A DNA stretch of 64,000 nt from Rhizobium sophorae (GCF_013087515.1 NZ_JABFCN010000045.1:62001-126000), one strand, 5' to 3'. Shown: positions 25,058 to 33,645, counted from the first letter of the stretch. The notes: generated from the sequence alone by a model not told the origin. Numbers and translations are program-made.

Positions 25058-26059
25058 CTAGCCGTTGACGAAAGCCATGTCGGCCGCCGTCAGCTCGATA
25101 TTGCGCAGTTCGCGGTTGACGAGGAAGTTTTCGGTTTCCTGCACCGTTTCGGCCAGTTCGACGCGAGCGTCGAAGCGGGCGCGGAAAGCCTCGATGATCT
25201 CGTTGACGATGACCTCGGGGGCGGAGGCGCCGGCGGAAAGGCCAAGCGTCGAAATCGCGCCGATCTCGTCCCAGTCGAGCTCGGCGGCGCGCTGCACGAG
25301 GATCGATTTCTTCGCCCCTGCCCTCAGCGCCACTTCGACGAGGCGCTTGGAGTTGGACGAATTCGGCGCGCCGACGATGATGAAGAGATCGCAGCCGGGG
25401 GCTGCCTGCTTCACCACTTCCTGGCGGTTGGTCGTCGCATAACAGATCGAGTCCGCTGCCGGCGCCGTCAGGTTGGGGAAGCGCTCGTGCAGGCGGGTGA
25501 TGACGCCGGCCGTATCGTCGACCGACAGCGTCGTCTGGGTGACATACCCAAGATTGTCGGGATCAACCGGGACATAGGCATCGGCATCCTCGATCGTCTC
25601 GATCAGCGAGACCGACCCCTCCGGCAGCTGACCCATCGTGCCGATCACCTCGGGATGGCCGGCATGGCCGATGAGGACGACATGGCGGCCGAGGCGATTG
25701 TGGCGCATCGCCTGCTTGTGGACCTTGGACACCAGTGGGCAGGTGGCGTCGAGATAAAAGAGGTTGCGGCTCGCCGCATCCTCCGGCACGGATTTCGGCA
25801 CGCCGTGGGCGGAAAAAACCACCGGCTGGGCGCGATGTTCGGCGGGGATCTCGTCCAGCTCCTCGACGAAGACGGCGCCCTTGGCCTCCAGCCCTTCGAC
25901 GACATAGCGATTGTGGACGATCTCGTGGCGCACATAAACCGGCGCGCCATAGGATTTCAGCGCCAGCACGACGATCTGGATGGCGCGGTCGACGCCGGCA
26001 CAAAAGCCGCGCGGGCCACAGAGCCTGATCGTCAAAGGAGGTTTCGCCGCAATATTCAT
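25058..26059 (-). CDS. ispH: 4-hydroxy-3-methylbut-2-enyl diphosphate reductase
   Basis: 333 residues. IspH is the [4Fe-4S] enzyme that makes IPP and DMAPP at the end of the MEP isoprenoid pathway. Cluster cysteines occur in GPRGFCAGVDRA, LDATCPLVSKVH and DSICYATTNRQ, and the conserved VGAPNSSNSKRLVEVA follows. HEIVHNRYVVE supplies a substrate His. It lies upstream of thrB with a 57-bp gap. Confidence 0.96.
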   Translation of the reverse strand: MNIAAKPPLTIRLCGPRGFCAGVDRAIQIVVLALKSYGAPVYVRHEIVHNRYVVEGLEAKGAVFVEELDEIPAEHRAQPVVFSAHGVPKSVPEDAASRNLFYLDATCPLVSKVHKQAMRHNRLGRHVVLIGHAGHPEVIGTMGQLPEGSVSLIETIEDADAYVPVDPDNLGYVTQTTLSVDDTAGVITRLHERFPNLTAPAADSICYATTNRQEVVKQAAPGCDLFIIVGAPNSSNSKRLVEVALRAGAKKSILVQRAAELDWDEIGAISTLGLSAGASAPEVIVNEIIEAFRARFDARVELAETVQETENFLVNRELRNIELTAADMAFVNG

Positions 26060-26122
26060 GTCTGTTCCGGGTTGAGAGATTTAGGGACCTCTAGCCCAAT
26101 ATGGTCGAGAATTGAAGTGATA

Positions 26123-26878
26123 CTATTGCTGAGGTGTCTTGGCACCCTTGCGGAACCAGGAGATCGCCACCACGACGACAAGCACGGCGGCCAGCCCGTA
26201 CCAGGTGAAAGCATATTGCAGATGGTCGTTCGGAAGATCCACCTGGGTGACGCCGCCGATCGGCAGGCCGGCCGGATTGGGGGTGGAATCGGCATCGACG
26301 AAAAAGGGAATGACGCTCGCTTTCTCCAGCCCGACGCTCTCGGCCATGACGTCGAGATCCTTCCAGTAGAAGATGTTCTTGGCGACGTCGTTGTCGGGCA
26401 CCACCCAGGAAGGCTTGCCGGGAAGCTTTTCGCGCGCCAGGCCGGTGACGGTCTGCTGATCCGTCAGCTGGCCCTGCATGCGCATTTCCGGCTCCTTATT
26501 GTCATAGGGAACGAAGCCGCGATTGACGAAGAGAATGCGCCCGTCGGCAAGCTCCAGCGGGGTATAGATGTAATAGCCGGTCTGGCCGCGCCAGGTGGCG
26601 AAGAAGTGCCGCTCCTTGTTGTTGATATAGCGGCCGGTGGCGGTGACCTTGCGGTATTCGATGTCGCCGCCTGCAGCCGCCATCGCCTCGATGTCGGCGA
26701 GCGGCACGGGGCTTGCTGCCTGCCGAGCGGCGATATCGGCGATCAGGCCCTCTTTCCAGTGCAGGCGCTCCACCTGCCAGGTACCGAGCGAAATCAGGAT
26801 GGCAAGGGCGATCAGCACCAGGATGCCGGTGAAAACCGGCAGCCGGCGGCGCGGCGCGGCATGGTCGATATCAGTCAC
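26123..26878 (-). CDS. SURF1-family cytochrome oxidase assembly protein
   Basis: 251 residues. There are two transmembrane helices, one at about 15-35 (VFTGILVLIALAILISLGTW) and one near the C-terminus (YGLAAVLVVVVAISWF), with a large periplasmic domain between them. Family motifs GTWQVERLHWKEGLI, RTGYYIYTPLEL-like strands and VNRGFVP are present. SURF1 inserts heme a into subunit I of the aa3 oxidase, which fits the cox cluster nearby. The gene overlaps the upstream DUF983 gene by 8 bp. Confidence 0.93.
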   Translation of the reverse strand: MTDIDHAAPRRRLPVFTGILVLIALAILISLGTWQVERLHWKEGLIADIAARQAASPVPLADIEAMAAAGGDIEYRKVTATGRYINNKERHFFATWRGQTGYYIYTPLELADGRILFVNRGFVPYDNKEPEMRMQGQLTDQQTVTGLAREKLPGKPSWVVPDNDVAKNIFYWKDLDVMAESVGLEKASVIPFFVDADSTPNPAGLPIGGVTQVDLPNDHLQYAFTWYGLAAVLVVVVAISWFRKGAKTPQQ

Positions 26879-27251
26879 TCAGGCGTCCTTCGCGGGCATT
26901 ATGGCGGTATTGCATGGCGATCAGGATGCCCTTGAACCAGCGCAGCGTCGTGAGCGACAGGATGATGGTCAGCGGAGCGAAGAGCAGGATATGCACCCAG
27001 ATCGGCGGCCCGTAATTCACCTGCAGCCACAGCACCATGCCGATGACGATGAAGCCGACGATGAGGATGACGAAGACGGCCGGGCCGTCACCGGAATCGG
27101 CAAAGGAATAATCGAGGCCACAGGCCGCACAGCGCGGCTTTACGCCGAGCAGACCGTCGAACAGCTTGCCCTGGCCGCAGCGAGGGCAGCAGCCCTTGAT
27201 GCCTGTTTTCACCGGATCGACGGGCGGAAAATGGGCGCTGTCCTCGTTCAT
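26871..27251 (-). CDS. DUF983 family membrane protein
   Basis: 126 residues. An N-terminal zinc-ribbon-like segment CCPRCGQGKLFDGLLGVKPR followed by CAACG is followed by two hydrophobic helices around VFVILIVGFIVIGMVLWLQ and WVHILLFAPLTIILSLTTL. The gene sits between cox genes and SURF1 in many alphaproteobacteria, suggesting oxidase biogenesis, but no biochemical role is established. It overlaps SURF1 by 8 bp. Confidence 0.9.
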   Translation of the reverse strand: MNEDSAHFPPVDPVKTGIKGCCPRCGQGKLFDGLLGVKPRCAACGLDYSFADSGDGPAVFVILIVGFIVIGMVLWLQVNYGPPIWVHILLFAPLTIILSLTTLRWFKGILIAMQYRHNAREGRLSD

Positions 27252-27361
27252 TCCATTCCTTTGCGTAACCTTGGCGGCCGCGGCTTTTTCGATGCTGCCT
27301 TAACTCTCCCATAAGTTATTCGCAGGACGAAGGGAAATGCCTGCGCGATTTCGTCCCACTG

Positions 27362-27397
27362 ATAGTTCCTCACATCGGAATCGATGTGAGGAACTAT
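27362..27397. repeat. Perfect 16-bp-arm palindrome
   Basis: ATAGTTCCTCACATCG and its exact reverse complement flank the 4-base loop GAAT. It lies in the 236-bp divergent spacer between DUF983 and the phosphotransferase gene, directly beside a dispersed repeat (27401-27455). There is no T-run on either side, so it is not a classical terminator. Confidence 0.9.
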
Positions 27398-27400
27398 ACA

Positions 27401-27455
27401 GCAATTCAAAGTGTTACAGCGTCCTTACCACGTCTGAAAAGTCGCGCGGCGCTGG
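27401..27455. repeat. Dispersed intergenic repeat, family A, copy 1
   Basis: The segment resembles 41742-41800: CAATTC, an A-rich stretch ending in TGT, (A/G)CAGCGTCC, then CGTC-TGAAAA-GTCGCG and GGCGCTG. In this copy the hairpin pairing is partly lost. The shared order CAGCGTCC...CGTC(T/C)GAAA...CGCG...GCGCTG defines a recurring rhizobial-type palindromic element. Confidence 0.65.
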
Positions 27456-27487
27456 TGTGATTCGCGCCAAACAGAAGAAGAAGACTG

Positions 27488-28129
27488 ATGACCAACGATA
27501 GCCATTCCGTGCAGATCATTATCCTGAACGGCGCGCCGCGGAGCGGCAAATCAAGCGTCGCGCGCGCAGTACAGGAACAGTTCGAGGGGCCGTGGCTCAA
27601 CCTCGGCGTCGACAGCTACAACGCCATGACACCGAAGCGCTACCTTCCGGGCATCGGACTGCGGCCGGGCGGCGAACGGCCGGACCTGGAGGAACTGGTG
27701 CCGTTCTTTTATGCGGCGCTCTACGAATCGATCGCCATCCATGCCAGCCTGGGGCTCAATGTCATCGCCGATCTCGGCCACCATGACAGCTATTCGCAGC
27801 CACTCGGCATCCTCAGCGATTGCGCCCGGCGACTGGAGGACTTTCCCGTGCTGTTCGTCGGCGTGCGCTGTCCGATCGAGACGATCATGCAGCGGCGCGA
27901 CATTGCCCAGGAAGGGCGCGAGACGCTTTATCTGCGTGCCACGGAGGACGTGCCCATTCCAGAACCGGTGCAACGCTGGCAGGACGCAGTGCATCGTCCC
28001 GGCATCTACGATATGGAGGTCGATACGTCCGTGCTGACACCGCTCGAATGCGCCGAAGCGATCCGCCACCAGTTGGATCTCGGTATTCCCGAGCCTTCGG
28101 CTTTCGAACGGATCGCCGGGGCGCGCTGA
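27488..28129 (+). CDS. Chloramphenicol phosphotransferase-like P-loop kinase
   Basis: 213 residues. The P-loop GAPRSGKSS is at residues 15-23, followed by the CPT-family pattern GPWLNLGVDSYNAMTPKRYLP and later VIADLGHHDSY and VLFVGVRCPIETIMQRR. CPT in Streptomyces venezuelae inactivates chloramphenicol; most relatives are uncharacterised small-molecule kinases, so resistance cannot be assumed. It is the only plus-strand gene inside the block of cox genes, with repeats on both sides, which suggests insertion between DUF983 and ctaE. Confidence 0.8.
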   Translation: MTNDSHSVQIIILNGAPRSGKSSVARAVQEQFEGPWLNLGVDSYNAMTPKRYLPGIGLRPGGERPDLEELVPFFYAALYESIAIHASLGLNVIADLGHHDSYSQPLGILSDCARRLEDFPVLFVGVRCPIETIMQRRDIAQEGRETLYLRATEDVPIPEPVQRWQDAVHRPGIYDMEVDTSVLTPLECAEAIRHQLDLGIPEPSAFERIAGAR

Positions 28130-28192
28130 GGCGATGAAAAGCGGGCACGGGGCCTGCCTTAGATTGCTGACAAAGCCGGCCAACTCCTCTTT

Positions 28193-28270
28193 CGTCATGC
28201 TCGGGCTTGTCCCGGGCATCTGCGACCGGTTGATATGTAGCAGATCCTCGGCACAAGGCCGAGGATGACG
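28193..28270. repeat. Dispersed palindromic element, family B, copy 1
   Basis: A 78-bp element matching 34719-34796 at 73 of 78 positions. It starts CGTCAT and ends ATGACG and contains two consecutive hairpins, one built on ATGCTCGGG and one with arms ATCCTCGGC / GCCGAGGAT. The layout resembles the RIME-type mosaic elements described in rhizobia. It lies between the phosphotransferase gene and the ctaE terminator. Confidence 0.88.
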
Positions 28271-28295
28271 CCGAGTAAAGACGAGATTTGCCAAC

Positions 28296-28324
28296 AAAAA
28301 AGGCGGGCACGAGGCCCGCCTTTT
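28296..28324 (-). terminator. Terminator of the cox operon (after ctaE)
   Basis: Stem GGCGGGC / GCCCGCC with flanking AAAA/TTTT pairs and loop ACGAG. On the minus strand it ends in six T. It begins 19 bp past the ctaE stop. A degraded near-copy of the same hairpin lies at 28137-28160 just after the phosphotransferase gene. Confidence 0.85.
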
Positions 28325-28342
28325 GCTTGACTATGGTTCCGG

Positions 28343-29218
28343 TCAACCGGCTACCGGAGCGCCCCAGCCGCCCCAGACGTAGATGCAGAAGAACAGGAAC
28401 AGCCAGACGACGTCGACGAAATGCCAGTACCAGGCCGCTGCCTCGAAGCCGAAATGCTGTTTCGGGGTGAAGTCGCCGCGCAGCGCACGGATCAGGCAGA
28501 CGCCCAAGAAGATCGTGCCGACGAGGACGTGGAAACCGTGGAAGCCGGTCGCCATGAAGAAGGTCGCGCCGTAGATCGAGCTCTTGAAGGCGAACGGGGC
28601 GTGAGCATATTCGTAGGCCTGAACGGCAGAGAAGAACATGCCAAGCAGCACCGTCAGCGTCAGGCCCTGGATCAGGCCCTTGCGGTCGTTGTGCAGCAGC
28701 GCATGGTGCGCCCAGGTGACCGTCGTGCCCGACAGGAGCAGGATGACGGTGTTGTATATCGGCAGGTGCCAGGGGTCGAGGACCTCAATGCCCTTCGGCG
28801 GCCAGGTGCCGCCGGTATAGAGCAGGCGCGAGGCCTGGATCGCTTCATTCGGATAGAGGCTGGCGTCGAAATAGGCCCAGAACCAGGCGACGAAGAACAT
28901 CACTTCCGAAGCGATGAACATGATCATGCCGTAGCGCAGGTGCAGCGAAACGACGCGGGTATGGGCGCCCTCATGGGCTTCCTTCACCGTATCGGCCCAC
29001 CAGCCATACATGACGTAGAGCACCAGCGCGAAGCCGATATAGAAAACCCAGGGATTGGCAAGCTCGAAGCCGGCGACCTTGAACGAACCGCCGTTCAGGT
29101 AGCGCATGTAGGAGACGCCGCCGAGCGCCATGATAAAGGCGCCGAGCGAGGCTAGAATCGGCCACGGGCTCGGATCGATGATGTGATAGTCGTGATTCTT
29201 CTGATGAGCATCGGCCAT
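28343..29218 (-). CDS. ctaE: Cytochrome c oxidase subunit III
   Basis: 291 residues with seven helices. Family features are the N-terminal YHIIDPSPWPILAS, SEVMFFVAWFWAYFDASLYP with the conserved Glu, WPPKGIEVLDPWHLPIYNT, and the terminal HFVDVVWLFLFFCIYVWGG. It stabilises the aa3 oxidase core and binds lipid in proton uptake. It is the last gene of the minus-strand cox operon and is followed by a clear terminator. Confidence 0.96.
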   Translation of the reverse strand: MADAHQKNHDYHIIDPSPWPILASLGAFIMALGGVSYMRYLNGGSFKVAGFELANPWVFYIGFALVLYVMYGWWADTVKEAHEGAHTRVVSLHLRYGMIMFIASEVMFFVAWFWAYFDASLYPNEAIQASRLLYTGGTWPPKGIEVLDPWHLPIYNTVILLLSGTTVTWAHHALLHNDRKGLIQGLTLTVLLGMFFSAVQAYEYAHAPFAFKSSIYGATFFMATGFHGFHVLVGTIFLGVCLIRALRGDFTPKQHFGFEAAAWYWHFVDVVWLFLFFCIYVWGGWGAPVAG

Positions 29219-29279
29219 GTCGCTATCCCCGGATGTCTTCCTTCACTGCGCTCCCGGCATAACCGGAAACGAGCCTTGA

Positions 29280-29888
29280 TCAAAGTTTCTTTTCAATCTT
29301 CTCCGCTCCACCCTCATTCGAAGCCACCGGCTTCGGACCCTCTTTCGGGTAGAACGTATATGACAGCGTAACCGTATGGATATTCTTGGATTCCACCGCC
29401 TTGACGATGTCAGGATCGATGTAGAACACCACCGGCATGTCGAGCTTCTCGCCCGGCTTCAGGTCCGTTTCCGTAAAGCAGAAACATTGCACCTTGTTGA
29501 AATAGACGCCGGCTTCGCCCGGCGTAACGTTGAAAACCGCCTGGCCGCGCTGGGTCTCGTTCGAACGATTCTCGGCGGTGAAATTGACCTGGATGGTCTC
29601 GCCGATCTTCGGATTGACCTCGCGCTCGACCGGCTTGAAGTCCCATTGCAGGCCGGGGGCGACATTGGCGTCGAAGGTGACGCGCATGGTGCGATCTAGC
29701 ACGACGCTCGACACCTGATCGACGCGCTGCGTCGTGCCGTTATAGCCGGTCACCTGGCAGAAGATGCGGTAAAGCGGCACGGCGGCATAGCTCATCGCGC
29801 CCATGCCGAAAACGAAGCTCAGGCACATCATGACGACGGCGCCGTTGTTGCGGCCCGGCTTTTTCGGTGCGGCGGGGCTATCGCTCAT
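29280..29888 (-). CDS. ctaG: Cytochrome c oxidase assembly protein CtaG (Cox11)
   Basis: 202 residues. One N-terminal transmembrane helix (GAVVMMCLSFVFGMGAMSYA) anchors a periplasmic copper-binding beta domain. The copper motif is VQCFCFTE, with YNGTTQRVDQ and FNVTPGEAGVYFNKVQCF also typical. It delivers copper to the CuB site of subunit I. The ATG overlaps the upstream small membrane gene by 4 bp. Confidence 0.95.
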   Translation of the reverse strand: MSDSPAAPKKPGRNNGAVVMMCLSFVFGMGAMSYAAVPLYRIFCQVTGYNGTTQRVDQVSSVVLDRTMRVTFDANVAPGLQWDFKPVEREVNPKIGETIQVNFTAENRSNETQRGQAVFNVTPGEAGVYFNKVQCFCFTETDLKPGEKLDMPVVFYIDPDIVKAVESKNIHTVTLSYTFYPKEGPKPVASNEGGAEKIEKKL

Positions 29889-30025
29889 CCGGCCGTTCCT
29901 CCGCCGATCTTCACGATTGCCATCACGTAGAAGAGAACGACGAGGCCGGCAAGCACCAGCCCCAGCGCGATGTTGCGGTTGCGGCGCGACTTGAGCTGCT
30001 TTTCCGTGAGCTTGACCAATTCCAT
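29885..30025 (-). CDS. Small single-span protein of the cox operon (CoxF-like)
   Basis: 46 residues: a basic N-terminus MELVKLTEKQLKSRRNRN, then one helix IALGLVLAGLVVLFYVMAIV and a short tail. The ATG overlaps the ctaB stop by one base (TGATG) and its stop overlaps ctaG by 4 bp, so it is tightly coupled in the operon. Similar tiny ORFs occupy this slot in other alphaproteobacterial cox operons; a role in oxidase assembly is presumed. Confidence 0.82.
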   Translation of the reverse strand: MELVKLTEKQLKSRRNRNIALGLVLAGLVVLFYVMAIVKIGGGTAG

Positions 30026-30978
30026 CAGAACCAACCTCCCGTATGCGAGACCAGCACCGACGCCAGCCGGTCGATCATCAAGGCGGAGAACACGGCGAAG
30101 AGATAGAAGATCGAGAAGCCGAAGAGCTTCTTCGCCGGGAGCATCTTCAGATCGCCGTCGGGCATGCGCCAGACGGCGATGGAACAGTATATGAAGATCG
30201 CGCCGAGGGCGGCGGCCACCAGGCCATAGCCGAGGCTGGCGAAGCCGAGGAAAGAAGGCAATACCGCGCAGACGGCGGTCAACACCGCATAGGCAACGAT
30301 CTGATGTTTGGTCACCCGCTCGCCGGCGACGTTCGGCAGCATCGGCACGCCGACGGCCTCGTAGTCGCGCATCTTGAAGAGGGCAAGCGCCCAGAAATGC
30401 GCCGGCGTCCACAGGAAGATGATCATGAAGAGAACGGTGCTCTCGATCGTCACGCTGTTGGTCACGCAGGCCCAGCCGATCATCGGCGGGAAGGCGCCGG
30501 CGGCTCCGCCGATGACGATGTTCTGCGGCGTCGAGCGCTTCAGCCACATGGTGTAGACGACGGCATAGAAGAAGATGGTGAAGGCGAGGATGCCGGCCGA
30601 GAGCCAGTTGACGGCCAGGCCGAGGATCACCACCGAAAAGCCTGACAGCACCAGGCCGAAGGCGAGTGCCTCGGAAGGCGCGATGCGGCCGGCCGGGATC
30701 GGACGGTTTGCCGTGCGGCTCATGATGGCGTCGATATCGGCATCATACCACATATTCAAAGCGCCGGAGGCGCCGGCGCCGACGGCGATGCAGAGGATGG
30801 CGATCAGGCCGAGAACGGGATGGATGTGGCCCGGCGCCAGCACGAGACCGGCAAAAGCAGTGAAGACCACGAGCGACATCACCCGCGGCTTCAGCAATTC
30901 GAAATAATCGCGTGCACTCGCTTCCGACAATTCGCCGTCCTTTGCAAGCGCCCCGTGATTGTCGATGACCGTCATCAT
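30025..30978 (-). CDS. ctaB: Protoheme IX farnesyltransferase (heme O synthase)
   Basis: 317 residues, a UbiA-family membrane prenyltransferase that makes heme O from protoheme for the aa3 oxidase. The two Asp-rich prenyl-diphosphate motifs are NMWYDADIDAIMSRTANRP and KMRDYEAVGVPMLP. The flanking helices PRVMSLVVFTAFAGL and IIFLWTPAHFWALALF are conserved. Start codons ATGATG at 30978/30975 are both possible. Confidence 0.96.
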   Translation of the reverse strand: MMTVIDNHGALAKDGELSEASARDYFELLKPRVMSLVVFTAFAGLVLAPGHIHPVLGLIAILCIAVGAGASGALNMWYDADIDAIMSRTANRPIPAGRIAPSEALAFGLVLSGFSVVILGLAVNWLSAGILAFTIFFYAVVYTMWLKRSTPQNIVIGGAAGAFPPMIGWACVTNSVTIESTVLFMIIFLWTPAHFWALALFKMRDYEAVGVPMLPNVAGERVTKHQIVAYAVLTAVCAVLPSFLGFASLGYGLVAAALGAIFIYCSIAVWRMPDGDLKMLPAKKLFGFSIFYLFAVFSALMIDRLASVLVSHTGGWF

Positions 30979-31042
30979 TCCGTCCTGAATGTCTCACGAT
31001 CAGGACGCCGTATCGAATGCGGCGTCCTGATATCAGCGCAAA

Positions 31043-32740
31043 TTACTTGATGCGCGGAAGCTGTTCCCACTGGTGATAGGGCGGCGGCGAAGGCAGCTGC
31101 CATTCGAGCGTCGTTGCGCCCTCACCCCACGGATTGTCGCCGGCGACACGCTTCCTGGCGAAGGCTTCGAAGACGCCGTAGAGGAAGATCAGCACGCCGA
31201 AGGCCGAGATGTAGGAGCCGATGGAGGAAACATAGTTCCAGCCGGCAAAGGCATCCGGATAATCGATGTAGCGGCGCGGCATGCCGGCGAGGCCGAGGAA
31301 GTGCTGCGGGAAGAACACCAGGTTGACGCCGATGAACATGATCCAGAAATGCAGCTTGCCGACCAGCTCGTTGTACATGTAGCCGGTCATCTTCGGGAAC
31401 CAGTAGTACCAACCGGCGAAGATCGCAAAGACGGCGCCGAGCGACAGAACGTAGTGGAAGTGAGCCACAACGTAATAGGTGTCATGCAGCGAGCGGTCGA
31501 GACCGGCATTGGCCAGCTGGACGCCGGTGACGCCGCCGACCGTGAACAGGAAGATGAAGCCGATCGCCCAGAGCATCGGCGTGCGGAACGAGATCGAGCC
31601 GCCCCACATCGTCGCAATCCAGGAGAAGATCTTCACGCCTGTCGGAACGGCGATGACCATCGTCGCGAAGACGAAGTAGCGCTGCGCGTCGAGCGACAGG
31701 CCGACCGTGTACATGTGGTGAGCCCAGACGACGAAGCCGACGGCGCCGATTGCCACCATGGCGTAGGCCATGCCGAGGTAGCCGAAGATCGGCTTCTTCG
31801 AGAAGGTCGAGATGATGTGGCTGACCATGCCGAAGCCCGGCAGGATGAGGATGTAGACCTCGGGGTGACCGAAGAACCAGAACAGGTGCTGGTAAAGGAT
31901 CGGATCGCCGCCGCCTTCCGGAGAGAAGAAAGCCGTGCCGAAATTGCGGTCGGTGAGCAGCATGGTGATGCCGCCTGCCAGAACCGGCAGCGACAGCAGA
32001 AGCAGGAAGGCGGTGATCAGCACGGACCATGCAAACAGCGGCATCTTGTGCAGCGTCATGCCGGGAGCGCGCATGTTGAGGATCGTGGTGATGAAGTTGA
32101 TCGCACCGAGGATCGACGAGGCGCCGGCAATGTGGAGCGCGAAGATCGCAAGATCGACCGCCGGTCCCGGCGTGCCGCTTGTCGCCAGCGGCGGATACAT
32201 CGTCCAGCCGCCACCCGTGCCATAGGCGCCTGTCGGGCCTTCGACGAACATCGACAGCAGCAGCAGCGCGAAGGCCGGAACGATCAGCCAGAAGGAGATG
32301 TTGTTGAGGCGCGGGAAGGCCATGTCGGGCGCGCCGATCATGATCGGCACCATCCAGTTGGCGAAACCGCCGATCATCGCCGGCATGACCATGAAGAAGA
32401 TCATGATCAGCGCGTGCGCTGTCGTGAACATGTTGAACATCTGCTTGGCGCCGTCGATCGCGGCATCGCCCTCATAGCCGTAGACCATCGAGGCCAGGCC
32501 GTGGAAGATCTGGATGCCCGGCTCCTGCAGCTCCATGCGCATGGCGACGGAGAGCGCGCCGCCGATGATGCCGGCAATGATCGCGAAGATCAGGTAGAGC
32601 GTGCCGATGTCCTTGTGATTGGTCGAGAACAGCCAGCGATTGGCAAAGCCCGGCTTGTGCCCGTGATCGTGATCGTCATGCGCGTGGTCATGGGCGGCGT
32701 GATCATGAGAATGATCGTCGTGAGCGGAAGGTCCAGCCAT
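31043..32740 (-). CDS. ctaD: Cytochrome c oxidase subunit I, aa3 type
   Basis: 565 residues from the ATG at 32740 (the open frame reaches 32938, overlapping ctaC, but homology begins here). Twelve helices carry the heme a/a3 and CuB ligands: a His in MIFFMVMPAMIG-adjacent HALIM, WFFGHPEVYILILPGFG (CuB His and cross-linked Tyr), the His-His pair in VWAHHMYTVG, and HDTYYVVAHFHYVLSLG. Unusually, residues 7-28 contain ten histidines in HD/DH repeats before the first helix, a possible metal-binding extension. It lies 17 bp after ctaC. Confidence 0.97.
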   Translation of the reverse strand: MAGPSAHDDHSHDHAAHDHAHDDHDHGHKPGFANRWLFSTNHKDIGTLYLIFAIIAGIIGGALSVAMRMELQEPGIQIFHGLASMVYGYEGDAAIDGAKQMFNMFTTAHALIMIFFMVMPAMIGGFANWMVPIMIGAPDMAFPRLNNISFWLIVPAFALLLLSMFVEGPTGAYGTGGGWTMYPPLATSGTPGPAVDLAIFALHIAGASSILGAINFITTILNMRAPGMTLHKMPLFAWSVLITAFLLLLSLPVLAGGITMLLTDRNFGTAFFSPEGGGDPILYQHLFWFFGHPEVYILILPGFGMVSHIISTFSKKPIFGYLGMAYAMVAIGAVGFVVWAHHMYTVGLSLDAQRYFVFATMVIAVPTGVKIFSWIATMWGGSISFRTPMLWAIGFIFLFTVGGVTGVQLANAGLDRSLHDTYYVVAHFHYVLSLGAVFAIFAGWYYWFPKMTGYMYNELVGKLHFWIMFIGVNLVFFPQHFLGLAGMPRRYIDYPDAFAGWNYVSSIGSYISAFGVLIFLYGVFEAFARKRVAGDNPWGEGATTLEWQLPSPPPYHQWEQLPRIK

Positions 32741-32757
32741 TGTCCCGATCCCCTTTA

Positions 32758-33645
32758 TTACTGTGCTTCGGCGACGTTGACGGTCTTTGCGGGACCATCG
32801 GTTGCGGCCATGAGTGACTTGTAGGCGCCGGGCAGGTCGCTGGCGGCTGCGGTCAGCCACTGCTTGTACTTGTCCTCGGAGACGACGCGGATGGCGATCG
32901 GCATGAACGCATGGTCCTTGCCGCAGAGCTCGGAACACTGGCCGTAGAACAGGCCTTCGCGCTCGGCCTTGAACCAGGTCTCGTTCAGGCGGCCCGGCAC
33001 GGCATCGATCTTGACGCCGAAGGACGGCATGGCGAAGGCGTGGATGACGTCGGTGGGTGCTGCGGTCACGAGAACGCGGACCGTCTTGTTGACCGGCAGG
33101 ACCAGTTCGTTATCGACGGCGAGAAGACGCGGATAGATCGACTTGTCTTCCTTGCCGGCGGCCGCGCGGTCCTGATCTTTCAGGAGGAAGGAATCGAAAG
33201 CCAGCGGGCTTTCGCCCGAACCTTCATATTCGTAATTCCACTGCCACTGGGTGGCGGTCGCCTTGATCGTCACGTCGGGGTTTTCGGGCAGCGTCAGCTG
33301 CGCCGTCAGCAGGTTGAACGAAGGAATGGCGAGAAGAAGAAGCACCAGGACCGGCCCCACGGTCCAGGCAATCTCGATCAGCGTGTTGTGGCTCGTCTTC
33401 GAGGGAACCGGGTTCGCGCTGGCGCGGAACTTGACACAGACGACGATGAGCAGGACCAGAACGAAGAGCGTGATCGGAACGATAAACCACAGGGTATATT
33501 GTTCGAACCAGTGGATTTCCCGCATGATCGGCGTTGCCGCCGGCTGCAGCGTCGCCTGCCACGGCGTGGGCTGGTCGGCATATGTGCCGGAAGCAAAAAG
33601 CAGACAGACCAGCGTGGTCAGGGCTGCATAAGCCTTCTTCATCAC
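32758..33645 (-). CDS. ctaC: Cytochrome c oxidase subunit II
   Basis: 295 residues. A signal peptide precedes two helices (about 45-70 and 90-115), then the periplasmic cupredoxin domain follows. The CuA site is complete: a first His in VIHAFAMPSFGVK, then CSELCGKDHAFMPI, giving two Cys, a Glu carbonyl, a His and a Met. TQWQWNYEYEG is the aromatic electron-entry region. It receives electrons from cytochrome c. It is the first gene of the cox operon; tandem ATGs at 33645/33642. Confidence 0.96.
   Translation of the reverse strand: MMKKAYAALTTLVCLLFASGTYADQPTPWQATLQPAATPIMREIHWFEQYTLWFIVPITLFVLVLLIVVCVKFRASANPVPSKTSHNTLIEIAWTVGPVLVLLLLAIPSFNLLTAQLTLPENPDVTIKATATQWQWNYEYEGSGESPLAFDSFLLKDQDRAAAGKEDKSIYPRLLAVDNELVLPVNKTVRVLVTAAPTDVIHAFAMPSFGVKIDAVPGRLNETWFKAEREGLFYGQCSELCGKDHAFMPIAIRVVSEDKYKQWLTAAASDLPGAYKSLMAATDGPAKTVNVAEAQ

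Noticed and set aside
24788..26935. A 715-residue plus-strand open frame across thrB, ispH and SURF1
   Set aside because: It is antisense to three well-recognised genes, has no family motif and shows the Arg/Asp/Gly-rich composition of a high-GC shadow frame.
27362..27397. Transcription terminator for DUF983 or the phosphotransferase gene
   Set aside because: It lies at the 5' side of both divergent genes and lacks a T-run in either direction.
31073..32824. A 583-residue plus-strand open frame opposite ctaD
   Set aside because: It is the complement of a certain cytochrome oxidase gene, with His/Arg/Asp-biased sequence and no motif.
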